Shown: piece after piece, positions 25,017 to 34,485 of the stretch | How positions within the stretch are numbered: position 1 is the stretch's first letter | Layout of the letters: the number at the start of each line of letters is the position of its first letter | Source: Chitinophagales bacterium | GTDB lineage: Bacteria > Bacteroidota > Bacteroidia > Chitinophagales > Chitinophagaceae | Direction: 5' to 3' | NCBI GenBank assembly: GCA_013298665.1 | Contig: JAAFIK010000039.1 | Location: 1 to 44,498, forward strand | DNA length: 44,498 nt | Notes under the pieces: generated by a model | Seen by the model: only the letters and a program-made list of their open reading frames with translations | What the model was told of the DNA's origin: nothing | Database searches by the model: none | Program-made: the position numbers and the translations under genes

Positions 25017-27095
25017 ATGAAAAAGATCACTGGTTTACTCACCACGGCAGCACTCCTCTTATCCTTTATGGCCTGCCGGAAACAATTGCAGGAAAAACCC
25101 GTTTCGCCAAATGACAAACCCGCCGCCACCTTCTCCAAACACGGGCGCGGTACCGTTGAAAAAGGTGTGCCGCCCACCGATGCAGAACTGTCGGCCTTTA
25201 AGGTATCGGTAAGCCGGCCGCAAGGTGGTATGGCGCAGCGCAACATCAACAACAAACTGGGTATGTGGCTCTGGTACCTCGAAGGCACGGGCTATACCAC
25301 CCACGCGGCGCTGGCAGATAAGCTGGTATCGCTGGGTGTAAAACGCATCTATGTAAAAGTGGCTGATGGCGGGTACAGCCCCACCTCATGGCCCGAGGTG
25401 GACAATGCCGCACTGGTAAGTACCTACAAGTCGAAAGGCATCGAGGTCTGGGCCTGGTCGTACAACTATCCGGGCAATGAAGCCAACCAGGCTAAAGCGC
25501 TGACACAGGCGGCCAAAGCTGGCTACCAGGGTTATGTAACCGATATTGAAATCGAATTTGACCGTACCAGCACCACGCTGGAAAACATGATGCTCGCCTT
25601 CTCCAATGCAAGGGCACAGGCCATCACCGCGGGTTATACCACATCAGCCTTCAAACTCTACTGCACCACCTGGGGCAATCCCAAAGACCATGGCATGCGG
25701 GTGGACATCATCGACAAATATGTTGATGGGCACATGCCGCAAACCTATGTGGAAGTATGGGGCAGTTCGTATATGGCCAATGCTGCACAATGGGTAAATG
25801 CAGGCACACAGGAATACAGGGATCTTGGTGCGCGCAAACCCATACACCATATTGTGAGTGATGAACAGAACGTGATCACCGCCACACAGATCAACAGTTT
25901 TATCAATGCCTCGGGTGGGGAAACCTCCATCTGGCGGATACCTGGCGGGGGTACTTCGCTCAATATCTGGACCTCACTGGCGGGGGTAAACTGGACGGCC
26001 GACTTTGGTACCACCAGTGGCGCACTCACCCTCAATGTACCGGGCTTTATCCAAACGGGTGCACCGGCTGTATTTACGGGTACAGCCACGGGTACCATAA
26101 CGAGTGTACGCGCTTTTGCGGATGGGTTCGCTATGGGGAATGCTGTAAATGTGGTGAACGGGATGTACACCATCAATTATACGTTTAATACCGCAGGTGC
26201 CAACCGTGCGCTGGTGGTACGCGGATACAATGCTGCGGGTACAGAGGTTACTTCGGTCAGCCGGACCATCACGGTAAACCCTTCGTCGGGTTTTCTTACG
26301 GTAACGATCCCGAACGATATCCGCACAACCATCAAGGCACGATTTGCGGGCAACAACAGCAGCGACATCAGCAAGGTAAAAGTATATGCCGACAACTTTT
26401 ACCTCGGCGATGCCGTCATGAACAGCGGTTCCTGGTCGTTTGAATATACATTCAATACAGCAGGGGTCAACCGTGTACTCCGGCTGGAGGGATATAATAC
26501 AGCGAATGCACTGGTGAAAACAACAACGGCCAATTTTACCGTTACACAGTTTGCGGCTTATGTAACCGGGGTACCCTATTTCTACCAGTACAGCAACAGC
26601 TACAACCCATCCGGTTCCTGCCAGAATACGTCTATTGCCATGATCCTGAAATACTATGCCATCAAACAGGGACTTTCTGCTGCCAATGCCATAACGCCGG
26701 ATGATATTTCCAATTACTGGGGTACGGATAAGGCGCAGACCGTAGCAGGTTTTGTGGATCTCTTCAACCGTGAAGCGGCGTTCAGGGGCATTACCATCCG
26801 CGATGATGGTTCTGAGGTATCTACCTTAACAAAGATGCGCGACCAGTTGGCGCAGGGCAAACCTGTGGTGGTACATGATTATATGACTTCCTATGGCCAT
26901 GTGGTGGTGGTACTGGGTTTTGACGGCACTTATTATTATTGCAATGATCCCGCGGGTAAGTGGAACCAGGTGTATATGGGTGGGGGCTACTCACAAACCA
27001 ATCCCACGGAAGGCATCGCAGTGAAGTACAGCAAGGCAGCATTTGAACAGGCCGTTTCACCAGACGGAGTAGTGTGGCTGCATCGCTTTTATTGA
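25017..27095 (+). CDS. Lipoprotein: glycosidase-like barrel, two Ig-like modules and C39-like peptidase
   Basis: The 692-residue protein has a lipobox signal peptide (MKKITGLLTTAALLLSFMAC). Residues about 80-310 look like a TIM-barrel glycoside hydrolase of the Rv2525c/GH25-like type: MWLWYLEGTGYTTHAALAD, VKRIYVKVADGG and YVTDIEIEFD, with acidic Asp176, Glu178 and Glu180 at a barrel strand end. Two similar Ig-like modules follow (about 330-430 and 430-510), each ending YTFNTAGxNRxLxxxGYN. The C-terminal domain (about 515-692) resembles Peptidase_C39_2: Cys535 in GSCQNTSIAMILKYY, His628 in YGHVVVVLGFDG and Asp644 in YCNDPAG form a plausible triad. I infer an envelope-anchored wall- or peptide-cleaving enzyme. 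Confidence 0.75.
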   Translation: MKKITGLLTTAALLLSFMACRKQLQEKPVSPNDKPAATFSKHGRGTVEKGVPPTDAELSAFKVSVSRPQGGMAQRNINNKLGMWLWYLEGTGYTTHAALADKLVSLGVKRIYVKVADGGYSPTSWPEVDNAALVSTYKSKGIEVWAWSYNYPGNEANQAKALTQAAKAGYQGYVTDIEIEFDRTSTTLENMMLAFSNARAQAITAGYTTSAFKLYCTTWGNPKDHGMRVDIIDKYVDGHMPQTYVEVWGSSYMANAAQWVNAGTQEYRDLGARKPIHHIVSDEQNVITATQINSFINASGGETSIWRIPGGGTSLNIWTSLAGVNWTADFGTTSGALTLNVPGFIQTGAPAVFTGTATGTITSVRAFADGFAMGNAVNVVNGMYTINYTFNTAGANRALVVRGYNAAGTEVTSVSRTITVNPSSGFLTVTIPNDIRTTIKARFAGNNSSDISKVKVYADNFYLGDAVMNSGSWSFEYTFNTAGVNRVLRLEGYNTANALVKTTTANFTVTQFAAYVTGVPYFYQYSNSYNPSGSCQNTSIAMILKYYAIKQGLSAANAITPDDISNYWGTDKAQTVAGFVDLFNREAAFRGITIRDDGSEVSTLTKMRDQLAQGKPVVVHDYMTSYGHVVVVLGFDGTYYYCNDPAGKWNQVYMGGGYSQTNPTEGIAVKYSKAAFEQAVSPDGVVWLHRFY

Positions 27096-27118
27096 TCATG
27101 TTTTTTACGGAACAGCTC

Positions 27119-27147
27119 AATCCCATCCTTGGCGGTGGGATTTTTTT
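27119..27147 (+). terminator. Terminator of the C39-like lipoprotein gene
   Basis: AATCCCA (27119-27125) pairs with TGGGATT (27136-27142), with inner pairs around a small loop, leading into seven T (27141-27147). It lies 23 bases after the stop codon. Confidence 0.82.
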
Positions 27148-27178
27148 GTAACGGGTTGCTGACCGGGCTACAGACATT

Positions 27179-27204
27179 AAAAAAAGCAACCCGGAGGTTG
27201 CTTT
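27179..27204 (-). terminator. Terminator of the 218-residue gene
   Basis: The stem arms AAAGCAACC (27183-27191) and GGTTGCTTT (27196-27204) flank a 4-base loop. On the minus strand they are followed by T-rich sequence (plus-strand A 27179-27185). This ends the convergent gene whose stop is at 27239. Confidence 0.8.
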
Positions 27205-27238
27205 GGACATTGTGTTTGTATATACGGGCTATATTGGT

Positions 27239-27895
27239 TTATGGAAACAACCGGAAGAACACAGCGGGATCGGCTGCTGACAAACAGGTTTCATTGGTAA
27301 CGCTGTACAAATGCCCGTCCTTGGTTTTGCCGGTAATGATGATGCGGGTCATCCCTGTATGCAGGAGTGGTGAACGCCTGCCGCCGGATACTTCCACGCC
27401 CATGATATGCGGGGTACCTACCCTGGAAGCAATGATAAAGCCCTTGGCATTCTGGATGAGTACAACCTGGCCAACGGCGGGTGGCGGAAACAATTGTGAA
27501 ACGGTAATATCGGTAAGGGGGGCAATGCGGAAATACGCTGGTACATGAAGGGGCTGGGCTGTGGCTACACTGTCTGCCGCGGTATCGCCTGTGCCGGTAG
27601 TAATCGTGCGGCCAAAAGCGGGTGCCTTACCAGCCTCGAGACAGTACATCCACACAGTGGTAAAGCTGGTGCCATTGTCGAACTCTCCCGTGGCAATATA
27701 CTGGTCGTGCAAACCAAGGGTACCCGTTTGCTTGCCACCTGAAAGGTTGAGGTTGTAAAATACACTAAGGCCAAGGGTACCCACGGCATAGGTACCCGAT
27801 GCACCGGTGATCACCGGCATCACTACCGGACCGCCGGGAATACCGAGGTAAGGATACACGCTTACATTTTTAACTTTTACTGGAATTGGTTGCAT
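27239..27895 (-). CDS. Hypothetical protein, Gly/Thr/Val-rich
   Basis: I do not recognise this 218-residue protein. It has no signal peptide or membrane helix. It is rich in Gly, Thr, Val and Pro with short beta-strand-like blocks (GTYAVGTLGLSVFYNLNLSGG, shown as two strands; VYPYLGIPGGPVVMPVITG), which suggests a beta-sandwich or a virion-like fold. Its short monocistronic unit ends in a clear terminator. It lies between two secreted lipoproteins, but its lack of a signal peptide sets it apart. The start is ATG at 27895. Confidence 0.6.
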   Translation of the reverse strand: MQPIPVKVKNVSVYPYLGIPGGPVVMPVITGASGTYAVGTLGLSVFYNLNLSGGKQTGTLGLHDQYIATGEFDNGTSFTTVWMYCLEAGKAPAFGRTITTGTGDTAADSVATAQPLHVPAYFRIAPLTDITVSQLFPPPAVGQVVLIQNAKGFIIASRVGTPHIMGVEVSGGRRSPLLHTGMTRIIITGKTKDGHLYSVTNETCLSAADPAVFFRLFP

Positions 27896-28250
27896 GATAA
27901 TGTTGTTTTTTGTTATGCTTACTCTTAAGGTTTTTCGGCATCGACCCCCGCACGATTACCTGCGCGGGCAGGTGTATTGTAATTGACCCTGTAAAATTGC
28001 GACCACAGCGGCTGACTTTTCAGCGCCCAAATACCCATCTTTCAATACGGGTACTTGTACCCGCCGGTATGCGTGTAAACCACCGTACCCGTCACCACGG
28101 AAGCAGCCTCTCATTTACTTTAACATATTATTAAGAAACAATTGTTGCCATACAGGCAACAGAATAGGACCCCGGCGAATCTCATGAGGGAAAATGGCCA
28201 TTGTATCCGGATCGTTCATTCACTTTTAATACCAACAAAAATTGACATTT
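27896..28250. other. Gene-free interval upstream of the FAM171/CILP-like lipoprotein
   Basis: These 355 bases separate two divergent genes. I see no clear promoter on either side; a G/C-rich CCCGCGCAGGTAA fragment (near 27958-27972, both orientations) is the only inverted motif. Nothing else stands out. Confidence 0.4.
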
Positions 28251-30044
28251 ATGCAAAAAAGACGTTATTCCCTGCTGCTCATGCTGTGCATGGCGGTACT
28301 GGTTTTCTTTTCCTGCCAGAAAGATATTTCGATTGAAGACGGCGGAACGCCCGGTACCACCGGTACACCCATTGAACTGCCCGATCCTGTACAAGCCTCA
28401 GTATCGGGTATTGTAACGGATGAGAACGACCAGCCGGTGCCCAATGCGCCAGTGGTGGTAGCGGGTAACATATACACTACAAATGCGAAGGGCTTTTTTA
28501 ATTCGGCGAGGCATACGCTCGATAAGAACCTGACAACGGTGTCTGTAACCATGCCCGGTTATTTCAAGGCCCTGCGTTCTTTTCCGGCCAATGCCAATAC
28601 CCGCAATTATGTAGCGATCAAGCTTATTCCCAAAACACTGGCAGGTTCTTTCAGCAGTTCGGCAGCGGGTAGTATTGCCCTGCCCAACGGGTCGCAGGTG
28701 AGTTTTACCGCGGGCAGTATCGTCAACAAAAGTACGGGAGCGGCTTATACGGGTACCGTTAAAGTGTTCAGTGTGTACATTGACCCTACCAGCAGCGATA
28801 TTGGAGCCAGGATACCGGGCAGCTTTGTGGGGGAAGACAACAGCCGCCGCTACGGGCTGGCCTCTGCCGGTATGATTGCCGTGGAGCTGGAGGCGCCTGA
28901 TGGTACAGCACTGCAACTGGCCAATGGCAAAACGGCTGCGGTAAAACTGCTGATCCCGGCCGCGCTGCGCAACAATGCCCCTTCTTCCATCAACACCTGG
29001 AGCCTTGACGAGCGGGGGGTATGGAAAAAAGAAAGTCCGAACGCGGCTAAAAACGGTAACTTTTACGAGTGGGAAGCGCCGCATTTCTCCTACTGGAATT
29101 GTGACATCCCCAACAGCAGTATTTATCTCAGTCTGTTGGTCACCAACGCACAGGGACAGCCTATGGCCAATACCTATGTAGATATGATCCCCACATCCCC
29201 CAACCTCGGGTCGCACGCAGGTGGTTTAACCGACAGTGCGGGCAGGGCCACGGCATTTATTCCGGCCAACGAAGTGTTGCGGCTGAATGTGTACAACAAC
29301 TATTTCTGCAATACGGTTCTGCATACCCAACTGATTGGTCCGTTTACCGGCAACAGCAGTATTACCATTACCGTCAACCCGCCACCACAGCAGCAACTGA
29401 CCGTACAGGGTAACGTGCTCAACTGCAGCGGCGCTCCCCTCGCAGCGGGTACAGCAATTGTCTATTCCGGGCCATATAATGTCTATCATTTACCGGTTAC
29501 CAATGGCAGTTTCAGTTATACCATTACACAGTGCGTAGCCACACCCACCGTTGATGTGGTGGTGATCGACAATGCCAACCTGCAGCAAAGCAATACCGCA
29601 ACGGTAACGGTAAATGCGGGTGTGGCCAATGCAGGAACGCTCAGTGCCTGTGGTGTAGCCATCAATGAGTTTATGAACTATACCGTGGATGGAACCAGTT
29701 ACAGTATTGTACCCATTCCGCAGAGTGCATCGCTGGTGGCCTGGGTAATACCCGGCACGAGGACAGATATTGCCGGGTATGAACAACCGGCAGGGATGCC
29801 GGTAAAAACCCTGTCGTTCTCTACAAACGGAACGGCTTCGGGCAGCTTTGCTGTGCGGAATGACAGCCTTACCATCAACAATTATAATGGTGCGCTCCCC
29901 CAGCCCGCCGCCAGTGTTAATTTTACCAGTTTTGGTCCGTCCGGACAGTTTATAGAAGGCAGTTTCAATATCCCTTTTACACACAGTTCCACCGGTGCTA
30001 CGGTACACAGTTGTACCGGTACTTTCCGGGTGAGAAGAAATTAA
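28251..30044 (+). CDS. Lipoprotein with carboxypeptidase-regulatory repeat (CILP/FAM171-like)
   Basis: From the ATG at 28251 the protein has 597 residues. A lipobox signal peptide (LLMLCMAVLVFFSC) is followed by a CarboxypepD_reg-like module at about 45-130 (SGIVTDENDQPVPNAPVVVA). A region at about 130-280 resembles the FAM171/CILP ZU5-like part, with VSFTAGSIVNKSTGAAYTG and the typical WSLDERGVWKKES. Further beta-sandwich repeats follow, with VSGNV-like QGNVLNCSG. It is probably displayed on the outer membrane. No enzymatic motif is visible. A TTG three codons upstream is in frame but does not fit a signal peptide. Confidence 0.72.
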   Translation: MQKRRYSLLLMLCMAVLVFFSCQKDISIEDGGTPGTTGTPIELPDPVQASVSGIVTDENDQPVPNAPVVVAGNIYTTNAKGFFNSARHTLDKNLTTVSVTMPGYFKALRSFPANANTRNYVAIKLIPKTLAGSFSSSAAGSIALPNGSQVSFTAGSIVNKSTGAAYTGTVKVFSVYIDPTSSDIGARIPGSFVGEDNSRRYGLASAGMIAVELEAPDGTALQLANGKTAAVKLLIPAALRNNAPSSINTWSLDERGVWKKESPNAAKNGNFYEWEAPHFSYWNCDIPNSSIYLSLLVTNAQGQPMANTYVDMIPTSPNLGSHAGGLTDSAGRATAFIPANEVLRLNVYNNYFCNTVLHTQLIGPFTGNSSITITVNPPPQQQLTVQGNVLNCSGAPLAAGTAIVYSGPYNVYHLPVTNGSFSYTITQCVATPTVDVVVIDNANLQQSNTATVTVNAGVANAGTLSACGVAINEFMNYTVDGTSYSIVPIPQSASLVAWVIPGTRTDIAGYEQPAGMPVKTLSFSTNGTASGSFAVRNDSLTINNYNGALPQPAASVNFTSFGPSGQFIEGSFNIPFTHSSTGATVHSCTGTFRVRRN

Positions 30045-30078
30045 AGGCAAAGAAGCATAAGACGGGATCAGTACAATA

Positions 30079-30104
30079 CCAACGCCGGGCAAGCCCGGCG
30101 TTGG
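30079..30104. terminator. Perfect 12-bp hairpin between convergent genes
   Basis: CCAACGCCGGGC (30079-30090), AA, GCCCGGCGTTGG (30093-30104). The hairpin sits between the convergent genes ending at 30044 and 30162. There is no long U-run on either side, so termination efficiency is uncertain. Confidence 0.65.
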
Positions 30105-30161
30105 TTGTATGGTTGGTGCCGGATGATTGTTTGCGTTTTGTCAATGATCCGCAGCAGAAGA

Positions 30162-31289
30162 TTAATAATAGATGATGAGGATGCCATCAGCACCACTGCC
30201 GCCGGCAATATTTGTGGCACCATACTGCACACCACTGGCGCCGCCGCCGCCCGGCACCAACCCGCCTGAGGGATTGCCGTTTCTGACCACCAGCGCACTG
30301 CCGGTGGTATTGTAGAGATAGGTTTGTCCCGTTGCGCCGGTATTGCTGTTACCCGCATCTCCGCCGCGCCCGGCCTTACCACTTTCATAATAGGTGGTGG
30401 CATTGTACTGCCAGAAGCTGCGTTCCAGCGATCCGCCGGCGGTACCCGTAGCACCAACATAGTTTATAAAACTTCCCGAGACGCTGTAGCTGCCGCCAAA
30501 GCCGGCTTGCCCGTTGGCAGCAGTCAGGTATAAGGCACCCTGCGCCCCGCCCGCCGTAATGGTAACCGGGCCAACGGTGCAGTTGGAATTGGTTCCGTTC
30601 GCGGCAGTGGCGCTTACTGCACCCGGGCCGCCATCACCCGTGGTATAACTGATAGCATCGCCGGGTGCCACGGTAAAATGCGCCTTGATATAACCACCGC
30701 CACCACCTGCAGCCAGTACATTACCACCCCCACCGGCACCCCAAAGTTCCACCACAATGCGGGTAACACCGGCGGGTACCGTCCAGATACTGGTTGTTAA
30801 AGACCGGAGCGTCACAAAATTGTTGTACTGGCAAAGATTGCCCCACGACATGGAACCATCGCCATTGCTGCGCAATACGGTACCACTGCTGCCCGCTGAA
30901 CCATTAACGCGAAGTGCGCCGGTGGTATTGATGTCGCCGCTTACGTCCAGGGCATGAAGAGGTCTGGCATTAGCGATACCCACCCGTCCATTACCCTGGA
31001 AGGTAGCGATGAAACTGCTGTCGGACTTGACGTTGAGGTATTGTCCGTTGTGAAAATTATTTTCCGCATAGCCCTGGATCAACAGCCTGCGGGTATTGTT
31101 TACATTTCTGAACTCCATACTACCCGCGCTGAAGCTGGCAGAGTCGAGCAGAAGGATGCCAATGGCGCTGCTGCTCCGGTGATTGACCTGTAAGCGCCCT
31201 GCCGGTGCCGGAGTGCCAATCCCTACATTTTGCCCTGTAGCCACTTCAAGTATACACAGCATACAGCATACATAAAAAAAACGTTGCAT
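30162..31289 (-). CDS. Secreted glycine-rich tail-fibre-like protein
   Basis: From the ATG at 31289 the protein has 375 residues. It has a signal peptide (MQRFFYVCCMLCILEVATG) and a mature start QNVGIGTPAPAGRLQVN, the opening seen in many Bacteroidota tail-fibre- or adhesin-like proteins. A middle part has VGIANARPLHALDVSGDINT and GTVLRSNGDGSMSWG. From about residue 150 it is Gly-rich: VVELWGAGGGG, then AGGGGGYIKAHFTVAPGD, RGGDAGNSNTGATGQT and GSGADGILIIYY, matching the glycine-rich domain family. It is likely a surface or matrix protein. Frame further upstream exists but lacks any signal sequence. Confidence 0.75.
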   Translation of the reverse strand: MQRFFYVCCMLCILEVATGQNVGIGTPAPAGRLQVNHRSSSAIGILLLDSASFSAGSMEFRNVNNTRRLLIQGYAENNFHNGQYLNVKSDSSFIATFQGNGRVGIANARPLHALDVSGDINTTGALRVNGSAGSSGTVLRSNGDGSMSWGNLCQYNNFVTLRSLTTSIWTVPAGVTRIVVELWGAGGGGNVLAAGGGGGYIKAHFTVAPGDAISYTTGDGGPGAVSATAANGTNSNCTVGPVTITAGGAQGALYLTAANGQAGFGGSYSVSGSFINYVGATGTAGGSLERSFWQYNATTYYESGKAGRGGDAGNSNTGATGQTYLYNTTGSALVVRNGNPSGGLVPGGGGASGVQYGATNIAGGSGADGILIIYY

Positions 31290-31311
31290 GATCTTTCGTT
31301 TTAATGAATAG

Positions 31312-31340
31312 CTAAGGTAATAAAATTGCCGTAACCCCAA
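31312..31340 (-). promoter_or_regulatory. Candidate promoter of the glycine-rich protein gene
   Basis: On the minus strand TTG (plus 31338-31340), 18 bases, then TACCTTAG (plus 31312-31319), 22 bases before the ATG. TACCTTAG differs from TAnnTTTG by one base; the same 8-mer is found upstream of pntAA (18189) and the orphan gene at 35471 (35222). Confidence 0.4.
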
Positions 31341-31699
31341 TAACCAATAACCACGCTTGCAGATATCCGTAAAAAAACAGCCTGTTGCACAGCGCGTTAA
31401 CCCTGCCCGGCAATGATATGCCCTTGTACAACGGCCGTTTTGCAGCATAAAAACGGGGGTTTGCAGATTATCCGGACTCATAAGCACCGGGGTATTGGTA
31501 ACCATTTCCGTACACCCTACTTTTATTCCATAATGATACGCCGGATGAAGCAGACAATTGTACAGGGACAGTAGCAGTTTTGTTCCCGGCTAAACCGGTC
31601 TTACCAATCTCCGTACACCACCGGCGGATGGGTGCAGGCACCGGGTCACGCTGTGAAAAGCGATCATTTATATGCTTTAGCAAAAGAAGTAAACAGAAC
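31341..31699. other. Noncoding interval between divergent genes
   Basis: The interval up to the ABC transporter start holds no convincing gene. Reading frames through it on either strand look like N-terminal extensions without family similarity. Confidence 0.4.
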
Positions 31700-32611
31700 A
31701 TGACAAACAACGCTGTAGAAACCCATAAGCTGTCGCACGCATTTTCCAAAAGGGAATATGTGTTGCGCAATATTCATATACAGGTACCGGTGGGTGCCAT
31801 TTATGGCTTCCTCGGGCCAAACGGTGCAGGCAAAACCACAACACTACGGCTGATAACGGGGTTACTGAAAAAACAGGCGGGGGAGATCAGTATTTTCGGG
31901 ATGCCATTTGACAAAAACAGGGAAACGCTGCTCAGAAAACTGGGGGTACTGATCGAAAGCCCTTCCGTTTACGGGCACCTCACCGCTGTTGAAAACCTTG
32001 CTTTGCTGCAGAAAGTTCACCAGTGCCCCGAAACACGGATACCTGAAGTGCTGCACTGGGTGGGCCTGGCCAATACCGGGCGCAAAAAAGTCAGCCAGTT
32101 TTCCTTAGGCATGAAACAGCGGCTGGGCATTGCCATCGCTTTGCTGCACAGCCCTTCGTTACTGATCCTCGACGAACCGACCAATGGCCTGGATCCGAAC
32201 GGCATCATTGAAATGAGGGCATTACTGGCTGCACTCAATAAAGAACAGGGCATTACGATAATTATATCAAGCCACCTGCTGGCAGAAATAGAAAAAACAG
32301 CCACACATGCGGGCATTATCCACCAGGGGGAAATGATGTTCCAGGGAACCATGGATGAACTGAAAAGCAAACAAAAAGAAGCCATCCATATTGTTTTGGA
32401 CACCAATGACCTGCCCGGAACAATGGCGGTCATACACAACAACGATATTACCTGTACAACAACTGAAGGTAAAGTAATCATACCCGCTGTTTCCAGGCAA
32501 ACCATTGCAGCAATTACACAGCAACTGGTGGGCAAAGGCATAGCCGTGTATGAAGTAAGTCCTGTTAAAAACGACCTCGAAGCTATTTTCATAAGCCTTA
32601 TCAACCATTAA
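31700..32611 (+). CDS. ABC transporter ATP-binding protein (BcrA/NatA type)
   Basis: This 303-residue ATPase of an ABC-2 type exporter carries Walker A GPNGAGKTTT, a Q-loop region around residue 85, the signature FSLGMKQRLGIA and Walker B LLILDEPTNGLDP with the following H-loop (IIISSHLLAEIEK). The overall form matches ATPases of bacitracin/lantibiotic self-protection and sodium (Nat) exporters. Start: ATG at 31700, since an upstream frame (31580) is low complexity and unlike the family. The permease gene starts 4 bases after its stop, so the two form one unit with the following kinase and regulator. Confidence 0.93.
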   Translation: MTNNAVETHKLSHAFSKREYVLRNIHIQVPVGAIYGFLGPNGAGKTTTLRLITGLLKKQAGEISIFGMPFDKNRETLLRKLGVLIESPSVYGHLTAVENLALLQKVHQCPETRIPEVLHWVGLANTGRKKVSQFSLGMKQRLGIAIALLHSPSLLILDEPTNGLDPNGIIEMRALLAALNKEQGITIIISSHLLAEIEKTATHAGIIHQGEMMFQGTMDELKSKQKEAIHIVLDTNDLPGTMAVIHNNDITCTTTEGKVIIPAVSRQTIAAITQQLVGKGIAVYEVSPVKNDLEAIFISLINH

Positions 32612-32615
32612 TACC

Positions 32616-33401
32616 ATGCCCACCGGATTTATACGCAGTTTCCAAAGTGAATGGCTGAAAAAGAAGCGCAGCCTGGCATCCTGGCTGGTGATCGCCGGAG
32701 CATTTTTTACACCGCTGATCATCATCATCGCAAGGCTGATCCATGATGACCAACTGGCTGTATTGTATGCCCGGGAGGATTTCTGGCAACAACACTGGCA
32801 CAGTTCATGGGAGTCTATGGCCATATTCTTATTACCCATGGGGGTTATTCTGGCCACCAGCCTGATTACGCAGCTTGAATACAAAAACAATACATGGAAA
32901 CAATTACACACACTGCCCGTCAGCCTCACCACCATTTTCTTTTCCAAGCTGGCCGTTATCATCGTAATGATACTGCAGTTCTTTGTTTTATTCAACACGG
33001 GCATATATTTAGCTGCCCTTATTCCCTACCTGATCGTGAGCGGTGTTCCCTATCCCAAAGTACCCATCCCCTACGGCACCATCTTAAAAGAAGACCTGCT
33101 TTTCTTTATCGGTTGTCTGCCCATCGCAGCATTGCAATACCTCATCAGCCTCAAGGTTAAAAACTTTCTGGTGCCTGTTGGCATTGGCTTTGGCCTGTGG
33201 GTAGCATCCCTCAGTGCGCTTTCCTGGAAATTCGGGTACTGTATCCCTTATACCTATTGTATGCTTAATTTTCTGAAACACCAGGCTGGGGGCAGGGCGG
33301 CAGTACCAGGCATCAATATTCATGTTATGGCCACCGCTTATTTTATTATCATCACCGTATTAAGTTATATATTGTATCTTACTAAAAAAGAGAAGGGATA
33401 G
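32616..33401 (+). CDS. ABC-2 family permease (lantibiotic/peptide-exporter type)
   Basis: The 261-residue membrane protein has about six hydrophobic helices, beginning SWLVIAGAFFTPLIIIIARL. Next are SMAIFLLPMGVILATSLITQ, LAVIIVMILQFFVLFNTGIY, PVGIGFGLWVASLSAL and a last helix near the C-terminus. The N-terminal FIRSFQSEWLKKKRSLASW is typical of permeases of BcrB/MutE-type exporters. It is the membrane partner of the ATPase just upstream. Confidence 0.85.
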   Translation: MPTGFIRSFQSEWLKKKRSLASWLVIAGAFFTPLIIIIARLIHDDQLAVLYAREDFWQQHWHSSWESMAIFLLPMGVILATSLITQLEYKNNTWKQLHTLPVSLTTIFFSKLAVIIVMILQFFVLFNTGIYLAALIPYLIVSGVPYPKVPIPYGTILKEDLLFFIGCLPIAALQYLISLKVKNFLVPVGIGFGLWVASLSALSWKFGYCIPYTYCMLNFLKHQAGGRAAVPGINIHVMATAYFIIITVLSYILYLTKKEKG

Positions 33402-33417
33402 CCATTACCGGGTGATT

Positions 33418-34485
33418 ATGAGAAAATCTGTTATCGCACTGCTGCATACAGGATACTGGATACTTTACCTGCTGCTGGTATCCTCCTTTGTCCTGATTAT
33501 TCCCCACGAGCAAAAGACGCTGTCCTGGGCGATGCTGGGGCGTATCCTGTTTTTTTCCCCCATCAGTTTTTTTGTCATTTTACCCGGCATCATAGGTTTT
33601 TACACATTTTATCTTTGCCTGTTTCCCCGGTACCTCAACCGGAAAAGATTGATGGCGCTGGCGTTGTACGGTATCGCAGCGGGATTCGCCTGCGCATCCG
33701 TACTTTTATGCCTGTCCTCCCTGCTGGATATAGTTAAGGCAGAAAAGAGCGGGGAATGGGATGCCCGGATCCCGGAACTGGTATTCCTTTCTTTCCTGGT
33801 GCTTATTCATGGCATCATTGGCCTGGTGATGAGGGGATTTGTTACCTGGTATGCAGAAATAAAACTGAAAGAAGACCTGAATAAAAAGCATTACGAAACT
33901 GAACTTGCCCTGGTTAAATCACGGCTCAATCCGCATTTCCTGTTCAATACGATTAACAATATTGATGTATTGATTCAAAAGGACGGCGAGCGGGCCTCTG
34001 CTTACCTGAATAAACTTTCTTCGATCATGCGGTTTATGCTCTATGAAACAAAGGCCGAAAAAATACCGCTTACCCGGGAGCTGGCCTGTATAGAGGAGTA
34101 CATTGATCTTCAAAAGATCAGAACCAGTAATGCCGACTATGTGCAGTATTCCCGGGAGGGTGATGCGGAGCAGGTGCTGATTCCCCCGATGCTTTTCATC
34201 CCGTTTATTGAAAATGCATTCAAATATGCTTCACCTGCACAAGCAGGTCATGCGATCCGGATCAGGATCAGCATTACAAAAGAGCAGCTCAGGTTTTTCT
34301 GCGAAAATAAATGCTGCGAAGAACCACAGACCAACCAGCAGGGAGGACTCGGGTATGAACTGATACAAAAAAGACTCCTCCTGTTGTACGGCGACAGGCA
34401 CCAACTGGAAACAGTCAACAGGAACGGAATATACCAGGTAACCCTTTTATTAGATCACCATGCAAATGAATTGTATCATCATTGA
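33418..34485 (+). CDS. LytS/YehU-type sensor histidine kinase
   Basis: The 355-residue kinase has four membrane helices in the first 150 residues (SVIALLHTGYWILYLLLVSS; ISFFVILPGIIGFYTFYLCL, and two more). The phospho-acceptor is His173 in LVKSRLNPHFLFNTINNIDV. The N-box is PPMLFIPFIENAFKYA and a G-box GGLGYELIQKRL follows. It starts at ATG 33418, 16 bases after the permease; a GTG two codons earlier is possible. The 3' end overlaps the regulator by 26 bases. Position after an ABC exporter suggests control of, or signal exchange with, that exporter, as in Bce-type modules. That is an inference. Confidence 0.92.
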   Translation: MRKSVIALLHTGYWILYLLLVSSFVLIIPHEQKTLSWAMLGRILFFSPISFFVILPGIIGFYTFYLCLFPRYLNRKRLMALALYGIAAGFACASVLLCLSSLLDIVKAEKSGEWDARIPELVFLSFLVLIHGIIGLVMRGFVTWYAEIKLKEDLNKKHYETELALVKSRLNPHFLFNTINNIDVLIQKDGERASAYLNKLSSIMRFMLYETKAEKIPLTRELACIEEYIDLQKIRTSNADYVQYSREGDAEQVLIPPMLFIPFIENAFKYASPAQAGHAIRIRISITKEQLRFFCENKCCEEPQTNQQGGLGYELIQKRLLLLYGDRHQLETVNRNGIYQVTLLLDHHANELYHH

